Shown here in pieces: positions 11,784 through 22,437 of a stretch of 64,000 bases of DNA. Source of the stretch: Mrakia gelida (Eukaryota > Basidiomycota > Tremellomycetes > Cystofilobasidiales > Mrakiaceae). Within the stretch, counting starts at the first letter, position 1. The number at the start of each line of letters is the position of its first letter. The notes under the pieces are model-generated. The model ran no database searches and was not told the origin of the DNA. It was given only the letters and a program-made list of their open reading frames with translations. Location of the stretch: positions 248,001 through 312,000 of the forward strand of contig BRON01000004.1 in assembly GCA_024345305.1 (NCBI GenBank), written 5' to 3'. The position numbers and the translations under genes are program-made.

Positions 11784-13080
11784 TCAAGGTCCCAGCGTGA
11801 GCTTGGTCGTCTTGACCTGGAAGGTAACTTTTTGAGGGACGAACGAACGAGCACGAAGAGGTCAGCGAACGAGCTCAACTCAACCCTCGCGAGGAAAGAG
11901 GGAGGTGGCTTCTGAAGGGAGGAGAGACAATAAACTCACCCTGAGGCAGTCCTGAAGATTCAGCTGATACTGTTGCTGGAAGACCGAGTCGAGCGAGCGC
12001 TCCTCGGAGGAGACCTTGAGGCTGAAGGTGGGAGGGGAGGCGAACGAGTTGAAGCTCAGCTTCTGGTCTCGTCGCGCTGTTTATAGCGACTGAGGAAGGG
12101 CAGCGAAGGTAGAGAAGACTCACGAAAGCGAGGTGCTGTGAGAAAGAAGCGAGCAGACGAGAAGGAGGGAAGGTAAGGGTCAGCTTCGTCTGAGCTCGAC
12201 TCGACCGCCTTCAGCTCGCGAGCTCGACGAAACGAAACGAGAAGCTCCACTCACGATCTGAGCCAGCTTGAGATCCGTCGAATGTCCTAGATGAGTGGAG
12301 ATGTGTGATATTGGTGGGAAGAGAGCGTCTTGGAGTACGAAGACTCCCTGGAAACGAGGAGAAGGAGGAGGGTGAGCTCGAGCTCGAACGCGAGAGAGGG
12401 AGGGAAGGGAGGAGAGAAGAACGAACCCGATGGTTGGTTCTCAGGTTGTCGACTTGCTTATCGAAGGCTGCCATCCAGACCTGTAGGAGACGAGGGAGTG
12501 GTTTCGTTAGTTAGTTGGTTTAAGTGATAAAGGGGATGGGTCGGAGGGAGGGGGAGGCGGGGGGGGGGGAAGGAAGGAAAGGGTCGAGCTCACGTCTTTG
12601 CAGATGAACTTGACCACGTCTAAAGGATCCACAAACCGAGGTCTTGAGAACGACAGTCTATTTGGTCGATACAGAGGTACTCGAGGTCAGCTTCTCTTCC
12701 TCAGCAGCTTCAAAGAGACGACGAACAAAGTCGAGAAAGCGAGCTCACCTCTCCGCCAGATCGCCTCCTACCCTGAATCCCATCTCGTCCAACCTCCTCC
12801 TCACTCCCTCCTCGTCCCCAGCCGTCCCTTCCTTCGCAGAACTGGAGAGCAGGACCTCAGGAGGTAAGAGACCCTCCTTTACCATCTCCTTCTCCTTCTT
12901 CTCCTTCCGTTCTCGAGCGACCTTGGACGATTCGCGGAGAGTGTGGACAGCTTGGATGAGCAGGTGATGAGAAGAGGTGGAAGCGATTTGACGGGAGGAA
13001 GGAACGGAAAGGGAGATCAGGGAAGGTGGTAAGGGTTGAGTCGTAGAGGTTACTGAGGATTGAGAAGGTCGAGAGGTCAT
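11784..13080 (-). CDS. TRS33: TRAPP complex subunit Trs33 / TRAPPC6
   Basis: This is a Bet3-family subunit of the TRAPP tethering complex, the Rab (Ypt1) exchange factor of ER-Golgi and Golgi traffic. Seven exons join in frame: 13080-12749, 12657-12594, 12480-12427, 12347-12255, 12135-12124, 12021-11940 and 11827-11784. Family motifs appear in order: MGFRVGGDLAERLS, RPRFVDPLDVVKFICKD, VWMAAFDKQVDNLRTNHRGVFVLQD (ends only: VWMAAFDK, NHRGVFVLQD), LAQIHLAFPQGLLRGALARLG, ATVSAESSGLPQ and VTFQVKTTKLTL. Exon 5 is 12 nt and encodes just HLAF. The N-terminal ~80 residues, with a charged helix, are longer than in the human protein. The length and all landmarks fit a functional gene. Confidence 0.95.
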
Positions 13081-13859
13081 CGTGGCTGGTCGTTGAGCGC
13101 AAAGGCAGGAGGGAAGAGGGAAGGGGGAAGGCGTTTCGAGGGAGGGAGGACGAGTGTATCCAAACGGCGACTCTCCTCCGGAGCAGCTTTACGAGCAGAA
13201 CACTCCATGACCTCTCTTTGACCTCATTCGACTCTTCTCTACCCTACCTATCAACTCGTACGAAACTCGACCCTCTTTGGCCACCACAACAGCGACGGAT
13301 CCAACCCTCCTCCCTCCCCCCCTCCCTCCCTCCCATCTCCACTCGGACGTCGTCCACCTTTCGTCTCTTCCCTCGCTCTTTCGTCAGCCCACTACTTTCA
13401 AAGTAGTCACATCGAGCTCGATGTACGTCTCAATCCTGTCTTCTCCCTTCTGTTCATTTAGAACCTCCCTCGCTCAGCTTAAGCTGAACTCTCCTCCTTC
13501 TCCTCCCTCGTTTCCTTATCTCTCTTCTGCTCCCTCCCCTTTCTTCGTTCACCACAGCAAGAACGCGTATGCATCCGCCCTTGGATCGTCTAAGCTCCAT
13601 CCTCGTCGACTGAAGAGGCCGTTCTCCTGATTGAAAGATTGTACTAAGGTAGTCTAGCGGAGGAAGGTCGGAGGGGAAGGTCGAGTCGAGCTCGAGGTGA
13701 GTCCATCGCCATCTCTCTTCCTCTTCCTCTCTCTCCTCTTTTCCCTTCCTGTCTTTTCATCTCGTCCTCTTTTCTCTCTTTCATCTTCATCTTCCTTCCC
13801 TCTGAGATGATCTCGAGCCGGTTTCGGCCTCGCTCGAGGCGGTTGAGAGCAGAAGGACG
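13081..13859. other. Gene-poor stretch upstream of TRS33
   Basis: There is a possible intron (GTACGT donor near 13422, CACAG acceptor near 13558) followed by a 24-codon open segment, but no start codon leads into it. Both strands are otherwise pyrimidine-rich and repetitive. Nothing here supports a gene call. Confidence 0.4.
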
Positions 13860-14760
13860 AAGTGGTACGAGGGGAGACGCAGCGTTCTCGCAGATGTTCC
13901 TCAGCTTCTTGACACCTCGATTGATCTCTCTGCGTAGCATAATGATCTGTCTTGCTGTCAGAAGATGGCGTACGACTGCGAGTCCTCTGCGTCTTCCTAT
14001 CATGCCCTCCCTCGCGGTTTCCGGCTCGCGGAGGAGGAGGCAAGCGTCCTCGCGCGATCTTCAGCTCGCTCTATACATACTGGAACGAGCTCTCTTAGGG
14101 GAGCTCTGTCTTGCATGTGTTGACTTGCTGATAGAACGCGAGTTCGCGTGTCTCCATTCCTGTTTGCTGGTCGAGTCCGAACTGAAGGTCGAAGGGGCGG
14201 AAGGATGATGGACGCTCGTTCTCGCAGATTCCTTTCCCTCCACTAACATCTCGATCAAGTCTCTCCGTCACGATCTTGGTGTGTGGTGTGGGGACGGATG
14301 TGCGTGGGGACGGATGTGCGAGATCGTTGTGTCTGCTTTCACGTCGACGTCGTTCCCTGTTCGCCTGGTCGAGACTCGAAGGGAGACGCTCGTTTCTCGC
14401 AGAACGTCCTCCGCTCCCTCACGCCTCGAACGAGTCATCTCATCTGAGGATTCTCGGTCTTGGAGTGGAGTAGGGTGTGACGTTCTGCGAGTTCTCGCGT
14501 CTTCCAATGATCTCAAAGCCCTCGTCTCGCCAGACGTCGAACTCACACGTCGAAGGGAGCGGAGGCAGAGGAGATGCTCTCGTTCTCGCAGATTCCTCCC
14601 CATCAAGCACATCTCGATCGAGTCTGCTATCTTTGCTGGCTCGGTCATGCTGTGTGCTGAGGATGGTAGCCTGCGAGTTCTCGAACTTTTTCCTGAAACG
14701 CCGTTGTTGCGCCGCGTTGAGTTCGATGGGTTTGAAAATGCGCTCGCGACGTTCTTTTGA
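13860..14760. repeat. About five degenerate tandem units of ~155-190 bp
   Basis: Two landmarks recur in the same order. One is CTCG(T/C)TCTCGCAGATTCCT-like, at about 13887, 14215, 14392 and 14578, with a decayed version near 14042. The other is TGCGAGTTCTCGCGTCTTCC-like, at about 13976, 14129, 14317, 14488 and 14670. Spacings are about 150-190 bp. The units are too diverged to share one reading frame, and the open frames across them on both strands change frame from unit to unit. This is best read as an old tandem duplication in non-coding or pseudogenic DNA. I see no known transposon ends. Confidence 0.55.
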
Positions 14761-14763
14761 GGG

Positions 14764-14767
<4 letters not shown>

Positions 14768-14793
<26 letters not shown>
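14768..14793 (+). repeat. 26-nt uninterrupted G tract
   Basis: The tract is directly visible. It lies just after the degenerate tandem repeats. A run of this length can form G-quadruplexes and is unstable in replication and sequencing, so its exact length may be uncertain. Confidence 0.9.
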
Positions 14794-14795
<2 letters not shown>

Positions 14796-15023
14796 GGATC
14801 GGTACGTATCTACTAGCTTTGTTTCATCGAGTTGGATGTTGTACGGACTATGTGGATAAGCGACCAGCCGAGAGTGTCCTCGTCGCCCTACTCCCTCCAC
14901 GCGTCGTGTCCTTTGAGCTTTCTTCGCTGAAGTCTCGTCCTCGTTTCATGTCACAGCGGAAAACCCGTCGCTAACACGGACTGCGCTCTCAACTTCTGTC
15001 CCGGTGTCTCCTCTTCTTGTAAG

Positions 15024-15517
15024 ATCTGAAGCTCGGGCAGTACATGAAGGTGCGTCCTCGTCGTCCCGTCGTTCGAATCCTTCGTTGAACGGCCAGACTG
15101 ATCTTTCTCTCTCTCATTTCTCTTCCCCATTACAGATCCCACCCAGGATCACTTTCTTCATGCAGGTGTAAGTACCGACTCCCATCCATCGAACTCGAGG
15201 AGAAAACTGAGCTGATCGTCCCTCCTCCTCCCTCTTCTTCCCTCGTCCCTCTTCCTCCCTGTTCCTCCTCTCCCTCCCTCCCTCAGCACGGGTGCCATCG
15301 TTGGAGCCCTACTCGATTTTGTGATGGCCCGTTCAATCCTCACTGAGCAGAGAGAGGCTTTGCTTTCGGTCGCTGGAACGTGAGTACAGGTCCCGCGTCG
15401 CGTCGAACCGTCGAGGAGAGCGACTCGCGAGCTTCGGTTTCGAACGCGACGAGATTGATGTGCTGACTTTTCCTATCCTCTTCCTTTCTGTTAGACGTGT
15501 GTGAGTCGAGACAGAAC
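15024..15517 (+). pseudogene. Relic of an OPT-family oligopeptide transporter
   Basis: Four short exons still splice in frame: 15024-15049, 15136-15166, 15287-15379 and 15495-15517. They spell a typical OPT block: LKLGQYMKIPPRITFFMQV, then GAIVGALLDFVMARSIL and TEQREALLSVAGT. In OPT transporters this block precedes a W-S-G-Q-N motif. Here the next exon is disrupted: it reads into TGA where the W is expected, although the following CAGAAC and donor are still recognisable. OPT proteins have about 700-900 residues and 12 or more membrane helices. Nothing else of one is found in the 2 kb on either side. This is therefore an orphan fragment of a former gene, not a functional transporter. Confidence 0.75.
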
Positions 15518-15819
15518 GTAAGCCTTCTACATATTTATCCGTCGCCTCTTCGCTGAAGCGAGTCTCGACTTTCGTCGACTCGAACGCGACCGAAATCGAT
15601 GTGCTGACCTCTCCTTTTTGTTCTTCCCTTCTTCAGCGACAACCACCGTTTCTCTCGCTCCCTTTGTATCTCATGAAGCTCAGTCCTACACTCTCCTGTC
15701 TTCAGATGTTCCTGCGTAGATCTCAAGCAAGACAACCTCCGTCCCAACTCCTCCCCCTCCCTCCTCGACGCGTCAACAGCTCGAACCGTCCACTTCTCGC
15801 TTTCGCCTTTGCAAAAAGG

Positions 15820-15905
15820 AAGCTGACTACAGGATTCGAACCTGTGCCCTCAAAGAGGATGTGATTTCTAATCAAACACCGTAGACCACTTGGTTAAGTC
15901 AGCTT
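15820..15905 (-). tRNA. tRNA-Ser(AGA), intronless copy
   Basis: The 86-nt gene on the minus strand begins AAGCTGA and ends TCAGCTT, giving a perfect 7-bp acceptor stem. The anticodon loop is TTAGAAA (anticodon AGA). A long variable arm (TCCTC TTT GAGGG) is typical of serine tRNAs, and the T arm is ACAGG-TTCGAAT-CCTGT. A T5 run directly downstream (15816-15812 on the minus strand) is a Pol III terminator. The anticodon stem has one T-C mismatch. A second copy with an intron is at 35720-35864. Confidence 0.88.
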
Positions 15906-16550
15906 GATGAACATCTGTCGCCTTCTTCAAAACAGTAAATCAAAATTAAAAAGGCCGGAGGCTCGATCCCTGGCTTTGCGGAACTCGAGTGGGAGCGGGC
16001 GGTGAGAAGAAGGGGAACGGAGGAGCTGGGAGCAGAGGAACGGGAGGGCAGAGGACGGTAGAAGAGAGAGAGGGGAGAGGAGAGCAGAAAGCAGCGAATG
16101 GAGAGAGAGAGATGGAAGAGGTAAAGGCGACGCGTCGACGCGCTTGACCTTGAGGTCAGCCTCCGCCAGCTTCGACCATGAGGACCACTCAAGTACTTGG
16201 GAGATATGGGGGCCAGTACGGTCGTATCCTTTTGATCGTTGAAAAGTCTAGGCCTTGGGAAGAAGAGGAAAGGAAGGGCGAATGAGGACGCGCGACGTTT
16301 TCTCTCCCCGAGCGACGCAGAATTTCCCGATCAGTTCACGATACATAGTCACTCCTAGATGAGCTGATCAGAGGTCCATAGCCTCACAATCTCGTGAACG
16401 ATCAAAATTTCTCTCGACGTCGGGAGCAGTCACCTCGCGCTGCGGAGGACAGGTCGTGTCGAGCTCGCCTCGCTCCCTCCCTTCTTCTCACCCCCCAACC
16501 CAACCCCCGTCCCCTTCCCTCTTCTTCTATACCTCGCCCAGCTCTTCAGC
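15906..16550. other. Intergenic stretch
   Basis: This is the 5' flank of the tRNA and promoter of the next gene. It is purine-rich at 16000-16120. The segment 16150-16250 has short self-complementary stretches (for example CTTGACCTTGAGGTCAG), but I could not fit it to tRNA, 5S rRNA or a spliceosomal RNA. One GACGCGTC is at about 16129. Confidence 0.4.
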
Positions 16551-18103
16551 ATGGCTCCCAAGTACGTACATTTCTCACGCTCGTGTCTAGAATTGCCTCT
16601 CTCCCCTGGATCGCCTTCGTTCTGACCTCCTGCCCTTCTCTGCCTCCCTCCCTCTCTCCTCTCCTCCTCCTTTCTCCTCCCTCAGCGATGACCTCCCCTC
16701 GAAAAGAGCTCGAAACCCACCTCCTCCACCTCCCTCAGCCGCTCCTCCTCCTCCTCGAGTGAAGAGAAAGAGACCTGCTGCTGAAGCGGATGACGAACCT
16801 GCTGGAGGGAGGAAGGCAGGGAAGGACAACTCCGGAGGCAAGCTCGTCGCTTCTGCCAGCATGGGAGGAGGAGGAGGCTCAGGAGCAGGAACACCAGCAG
16901 CGAGTGGTTCAGCAGCTCCTGGAGGTCCTGGTGCACCTGGAGAAGAGCCCAAGAGGGAGAGCAAGGTGAGCTTTACTTCCCTTCGTTCGAGGTCATCTTC
17001 CGGAAGGATTCGCGGAGGTGATGAGCCAGGCTGAGGCGAAGGAGAGAGCTGGATCTTGCTCGATTTGTTCTGCTGGTCTTCGCTTCAGCTACTGGGGTGG
17101 AAGGAGAGCTCATAGCAGCTGACTGACTGCTCTTTGTGTCTTTGGATGGGCTCTTGCTTTCCTTCAGCTCGATTTCGTCGCCTTCCCAGCCGAGGCTCTC
17201 CAGAGCTACCTTCTCCACGCCAACCTCGTTCCTATCATCGATCCTTCGCCTTACTCGGACCTTCCAGCGCCTCTTCGTACGTCCAGCTTCCTTCCATATC
17301 ACTTTCGATCATTGTGAGCTGCCCTCTCGAGCTCAAGCTGACAATCTTCCTTCTCCCTCCTCGCCTCGCCTCCCTGCCCTCCTCACCTCACCTCCCACCT
17401 CGTCTCACCTCGATCACTTCTTCCTCCATCAGCCAACACCCTCTACGCCCACCCATCTAACTCTAACAACCACGCCTCGTCCTCCTCCAACCCCATGAAC
17501 GGTCACGAAGGCTCCTCCTACTCGAACGGCGCCGGCGAGTCCTCCTTCCTCAAGAAGAAGAAGCCAAGAATCGCCATCCTCGCCGACGTTCAAGCGGCTC
17601 ACGAGGTGTTCGCTGGAGCTGCGAAGGAGCACTGGGAGAAGACTGGTGGGGCTGGAAGTGGTGGGATCAGGGAGGGAGAGGTCGTCACTGGGTTCTTGTA
17701 TCGTTGCAGAGTCGGAGGTGAGCTTTACCTTCCTTCCTCTTTCGGTTTTGTTTGCGAGGGCGAGCTCGGTTGGAGTTGGAGGTCGAGGAGGCTGTTCGGG
17801 GTTGTCTGGAGGCTGGGATGAAGTGGGAGAAGGATTGGAAAGAGCAGGTCAGGTCAGACGAAGGAAGCAGCAGAGCTCGTTCGGTTGTTGAGCTCGGGAA
17901 GGGAGGGCGGCGGAGACCGACCTTCGACGAAGAGTTCGAGCTCAAAGGTTCAAGCTGGCCTTTCGCTCGTTGAAGTTGGAGTGGTCCTTTGCTATATACT
18001 GTGACGCCGCCCCTGGTTTGTCTCGTTTGAAGATGCTGACTTTCTTGTCTTCGCTCGTCCCCTCCCTTCAGATCGCGTCCTCAAGGTCGTCCCTCCGTCG
18101 TAG
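16551..18103 (+). CDS. Low-complexity nuclear protein, possibly a histone-deacetylase-complex subunit
   Basis: The exons I join are 16551-16561, 16686-16965, 17168-17276, then from about 17432 to 17719, then 18072-18103. The N-terminus carries basic clusters (PSKRARN, RVKRKRP) that look like nuclear localisation signals, then a Gly/Ala-rich linker. A short conserved-looking helix follows (LDFVAFPAEALQSYLLHANL, with a PSPYS sequel), resembling the DF-x-x-x-P-x-x-AL-x-x-YL motif I associate with Sin3/HDAC-type subunits in fungi; this link is tentative. After a Ser/Asn-rich part comes KKKKPRIAILADVQ and a short strand-rich end (GFLYRCRVGDRVLKVVPPS). The reading frame stops at TAG (18101-18103) but continues open and spliced beyond it to 18467, which is unusual. 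Confidence 0.6.
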
Positions 18104-18469
18104 CCTCCTCGGCCGCTTCTATCCATACAGGTGAGCTCGTATCTCCCATCTCCCATCTATTCTGGAGCGTCGAGAAAACTGTCCTGACTCCCTCTTTCTT
18201 TTTTCGAAGCAGAACATGAAACCTCACGACCCTCTCCTCCTCCCTCCCTCGACGGCGCTCTCTGCCGGTCAGCCCCACCTACCACCCTCCCCTCCACCTC
18301 TCAACATACCCAACACCTCCTTACAAGCTCGCACCCTCCAACGAGCCGGCGATCTCTCCATCACAACCTCTCTCAACGAGCCCATCACCAACGGACTCGT
18401 CGCATCTCTCTCTTTCTTCACCACCCTTTCGTTCTTGTTTACATCTTCCACCCTTTACACGAAATAACA

Positions 18470-19039
18470 TGACCCAGATCTCTCTCTCTCTCTCCTTCCC
18501 TCTGCTCCCTTCCCTTCCGGTTGCATGAGGGCTTCCCCTGCTAAGTATATTGCTTTCGGAGAAGGTTCGAGGGTTGGGTGCCCGACCCCTTTCCTCGTTG
18601 CCTCGAGCTCTCCCTCCCTCCCTCCCCCCCCCCTCCCTTCCCTCCCAACGTCCACCTTCTCTTTAAACCAGGAAACGACCGACAGCTTCTTTCTCTTCTT
18701 TCCCTTCTTCTAACAAAACATCTTGGCCGGCTCAAGATATTCTTCCACCTCCCTCGTTAATCCACCCACCACCTTCACCAACTCCAAGTTCGTCTCTCGC
18801 TTCCCGCTTCAGCTCATCTCCCTCGTTTCCCTCCCTTCCCTCCTTCCTTCCTTTTTCTCTATACTGACCTCTTCCTCTTCTTCCTCTTGTTCTCTCGTTC
18901 AGCTCTCCCCTCACCGCCGGTCGGCTTCTCCAACACTCCTTCAATCCATCACTCTTCAACCAAACCCACCTCCCTCCCTTCACCTCTTCCTCTCCCTCCC
19001 CGCTTCACCCGAACCCTCCCCTTCGAAAAAACTCCCAAA
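18470..19039. other. 5' region of the secreted-protein gene
   Basis: The stretch is strongly pyrimidine-rich, with a (TC)n run at about 18479-18493. A CTGACC branch-like site followed by a CAG (about 18862-18902) suggests a leader intron. There is no open frame I would call. Confidence 0.4.
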
Positions 19040-22000
19040 ATGAGGTTCTCTCTCGCCCTCCCCCTTCTCGCTCTTCTCTCTACCTCTACTTGCATCCTCG
19101 CTCAACCCAACTCTAACGGTGTCGGATCGTCGTCGCTGGAGAGGAGGCAGAGAGGGGGAGGGAACAGAAACGGTGAGTCGCCTTTTCCTCATCTCGTCTT
19201 TCGCCTTTTTCGGAGGCAAGGGAAGTTTATTCTCTGCTGGAAGAGAAGGTTTGGAGCTCTTGACGACGAACAATATCTATTCCAGGAAGCGAAGAAGGGA
19301 AAGGGAAGGAGGGTTGGTCGGGAGGGGAGCTTTCACGTTCTCGTTCCTGGGAAGAGGCGTCCGTCGCCCTCTAGCTCGTTTTCTTCCTTCACGACCTGAT
19401 TTTCTTGCTCCCTTTCTGTTTCGTGCTTCTTGCAGGTGGAAACCGTGGTGGTCCGTCCTTTCCTCTTCTTCTCGAGCTCGAGCTCGAACGAGCCGAGTCG
19501 CGTTTGGTTTCGACGCGAGGCTGACCGAAGATCGCCCATCTCTCTCCCTCTGTTTCTTCCCCTTCTTCGTTCGTTTCTACAGGAAACAACAACAACAACG
19601 GAGGAGCTGCCGCCGCTGCTGCTTCTGCCGCTGCTGCCTCGGACGCTGCTGTTGCTGCTGCTGCCTCTGGTGAGTGAATTCTCCCCTGAGCTCGGGTCGC
19701 GTCCTTTCGACGAACCAAACTGACTTCGACTTTCGACTTCGTTTTCTCAGCTACCAACGCTGCTGGTTCGTCGAGCTCTCTCCCCTCTACTTTCCCACTT
19801 GTTCTAACTCATATCTCGTTTGTTTCCTCAGCCGCTGCCACTGCTAGTGAGTTTTTCGACCTCGCTCGTCCCTTCTCGTTCGTCGTGTCGTCGATCGAGC
19901 TCTGACCCATCTCCTTCCTCTTCGCTCTTTCGTTCTCCCAGCCGACGCCGCTACTGCTACTGAAAACGGTGGTGGACAGGCTCAGAACGCTGGAAACAAC
20001 AACAACAACAACAACGGGAACAACAACGCTGGAAACGGAGATATCCAAGCTTCGACTAGTTCGTACCCTCTCTTCCCTTCGTCTTTCGAGCGAGCCTCGC
20101 TTCTCCAGCTGACTTCCTTTCCCCATTCCTCCTTTTGTCTCGTCTGTTAGCTCTTGACCCAAGTCAGGTCCAGAGCAACCTCGCCAACGACGGACAGGAC
20201 CCTCCCGTCGCCGGTCAGGTCGCTTCGCTCACTTCGACCAACAACTTCATCAACTTGTGAGCCGCGTCTTCCTCTCGTCTCTCTTTCCCTCGAGCGAAAC
20301 TGATCGAACCTCTTTCCTTTCCTCAGCTGCGCTACGACGAACCTCGCTTTGACGAACGGACAACAGTCAGTCCTCTTCGCCTCGTCGCGCTCGCTCGAAC
20401 CGCTCTTTCTCGTCGCTGACTTCGATCCTTCTCCTTGTTCGTTCGATCAGAGTCGTCGCCGGATCCTGCAACCCCACCATCATGGGTAGCATCGTCGCTC
20501 AAGCCAACGCTCCTTCGTGCAAGTTCTCCGTACGTTCGAATCTCCTCCCTCGAAGTCGCGTCTCGTCTTCTCGAAACCTGACCTCTCTGTTCCTCCCTTC
20601 GCTTCCACAGAACCCCAAGAACGGAGACAACATCGCCGCCGACACCACCTTCACCATGACCATGAACATCGTCAACCTTCAGACTGGAGCTTTCACCAAC
20701 GTTCGTTCCCTTCTTTCTTCCTCACGTTGAAGCTCGAGCGCGACGAAAGGCGAGATGCTCATTCGACCTCTCCTCCTTCTCCCTTTCCCTTCCGCACTGC
20801 AGGCTCAGAAGACCTACTTCGGTGCTCCCGCTCAGCTCAACGGACAAGGTCAGTCTCGTCTCACTCTTTCTGTTCGACCTCACTCTTTGTTCCATCTCAT
20901 CGACGAGATCTGACGAAACAAACCTCTCCCTTCCTTTCGCTTCCTCAGGGATCCTCATCGGTCACTCCCACGTCGTCATCGAGGAGATCACCGCTCTCGA
21001 CTCGACTACTCCTGCCGATACCACCAAGTTCGCTTTCTTCAAGGGATTGAACGATCCAGCTGCTGTGAGTTTCGTCTCGTCTCGCCTTCGTTCTTGCACT
21101 CAGCGGCGAACGCGACGTTTCGTTTGCTCGACGGATCAGAGCTGAACTTCTATTGTTTTTTGAACAGAACGGAGTCCTTTCTGCTACTGTCACTGGTGGC
21201 CTTCCGTGAGTCGCATCGAGATCGATAATCGCCTCGAACATTCGAGATCGAGACTGACCTCCCTTTCTTCGTCGTCTCAGCGCTGGAGTCTACAAGATGT
21301 GAGGTTCCTCCCCACTCTTCTCGCGCTCATATCCATCTATCCTCACTGACCCCTCGATTTTTCGTTCGACCAGGTCCTCGATCAACTCTGCTAGGTTCGT
21401 TCGATCTCGTCTTCGTTGGTCGCGTCTCGCTTCGCTCGAGGAAGGCTGACCTCTTCCTCTCGCCCTCCTTCTCTTTCACAGCAACCACCAACCGGCTCTC
21501 GTTGGAGTCGCTCAGCACGGAAGGTTCGTCCTCTTTTCCTATCTCTTCTTCGAATCACTCGAGACTTCGACGACTGACTCGCTCTCTCTCTTCTCTTGTC
21601 TCAGTCTCGACGACGCTGGTGCGTCTTCATCTCTCTCTCCCTGCTCCCTTCGACGACTCAGCTGACGACGTTCCCTTCCCTCTTCCTCCATCTCAGTCTA
21701 CTTTACCGTCGGAGGAGCTGGGGCCGCCGCTGATACTGGAGCCGCTGCCGATACCGGAAACGCGAACGCTGGAAATGGAAACGGAAACAACAACAACGGA
21801 AACGGGAACAACAACAACAACAACGCTCAAAACGCCGCTGGAGGAGCTGCCGCTGCTGGAGATGCTGCTGCTGTAGGAAATGGTGAGTGAACGAAGTCCC
21901 TTCGTGCTTCGTGTTAGAGTCGACAACGATCTGACTTCCCCTCTCCTCTTCTCCCCTCCCCCTCTTCGAACCAGCTGCCGCCGCTGGTACATCTGCCGCG

Positions 22001-22437
22001 GAGGGGACTGCTGCTGCCGCGGGAAGCGCTGCCGCTGAGGGGAACGCTGGTGAGTTGAGCCTGATCTCCTCGGCCTTCGAGCGCGACGCGAAGTTCTGAC
22101 TTTCCCTCTCTTTTATTCTTCCTTCTCCTCAGCGGCTGCCTCCGGTGCTGCCGCCGCCGCTACTGACGTCGCTGCCGCTACTGATGCTGCTGGTGAGTGG
22201 AAACTCATCTTGCTTCTCCCTTGGGGACGAGTCGCGCGTCGAACCTGACTCTTCCTCTTTCTTTCTATCTTTCCCCTTTCCCCAGCCGCCTCCACCTTAA
22301 CCGAAGCCGCCGCCGCTGCTGCCGCTACCTCTGTTACTGCCGCTGCTGGAGGAGGACGAGGAGGGCGAGGAGGAAGGGGTGGACGAGGAGGAGGACGAGG
22401 GGGACGACGAACGGTCAAGTTCGCGTCGTCGAGGTAG
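19040..22437 (+). CDS. Secreted low-complexity protein with a conserved IGHSHVVIE domain
   Basis: The start has a clear signal peptide (MRFSLALPLLALLSTSTCILA). About 18 or more small exons follow, almost all in phase 1. The central domain reads NNFINF, TNGQQVVAGSCNPTIMG, NPKNGDNIAADTTFTMTMNI, LQTGAFTNAQKTYFGAPAQL, ILIGHSHVVIEEI, FAFFKGLNDPA, SATVTGGLPAGVYKM, SSINSASNHQPALVGVAQHG and YFTVGGAG. This is a basidiomycete secreted family often mis-annotated as ribosomal protein S17; its biochemical role is not known to me. On both sides lie Ala/Asn-rich segments (runs of N and A), and the C-terminus is an RGG-like Gly/Arg stretch ending KFASSR. Three of the 5' exons are exactly 15 nt. The Ala/Asn arms suggest a cell-wall or extracellular matrix protein; that is inference. 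Confidence 0.8.

Noticed and set aside
14268..14900. Minus-strand 210-codon open frame across the tandem repeats
   Set aside because: It includes the poly-G tract as a proline run, its composition is serine/arginine noise, and it changes relation to the repeat unit each time.
16140..16260. Possible 5S rRNA or other structured RNA (AAGTACTTGGGAGATATGGGGGCC, GGTCGTATCC-TTTT)
   Set aside because: Some words resemble the 3' part of 5S rRNA, but the 5' strand that should pair with GGTCGTAT is missing and the internal control region does not fit.
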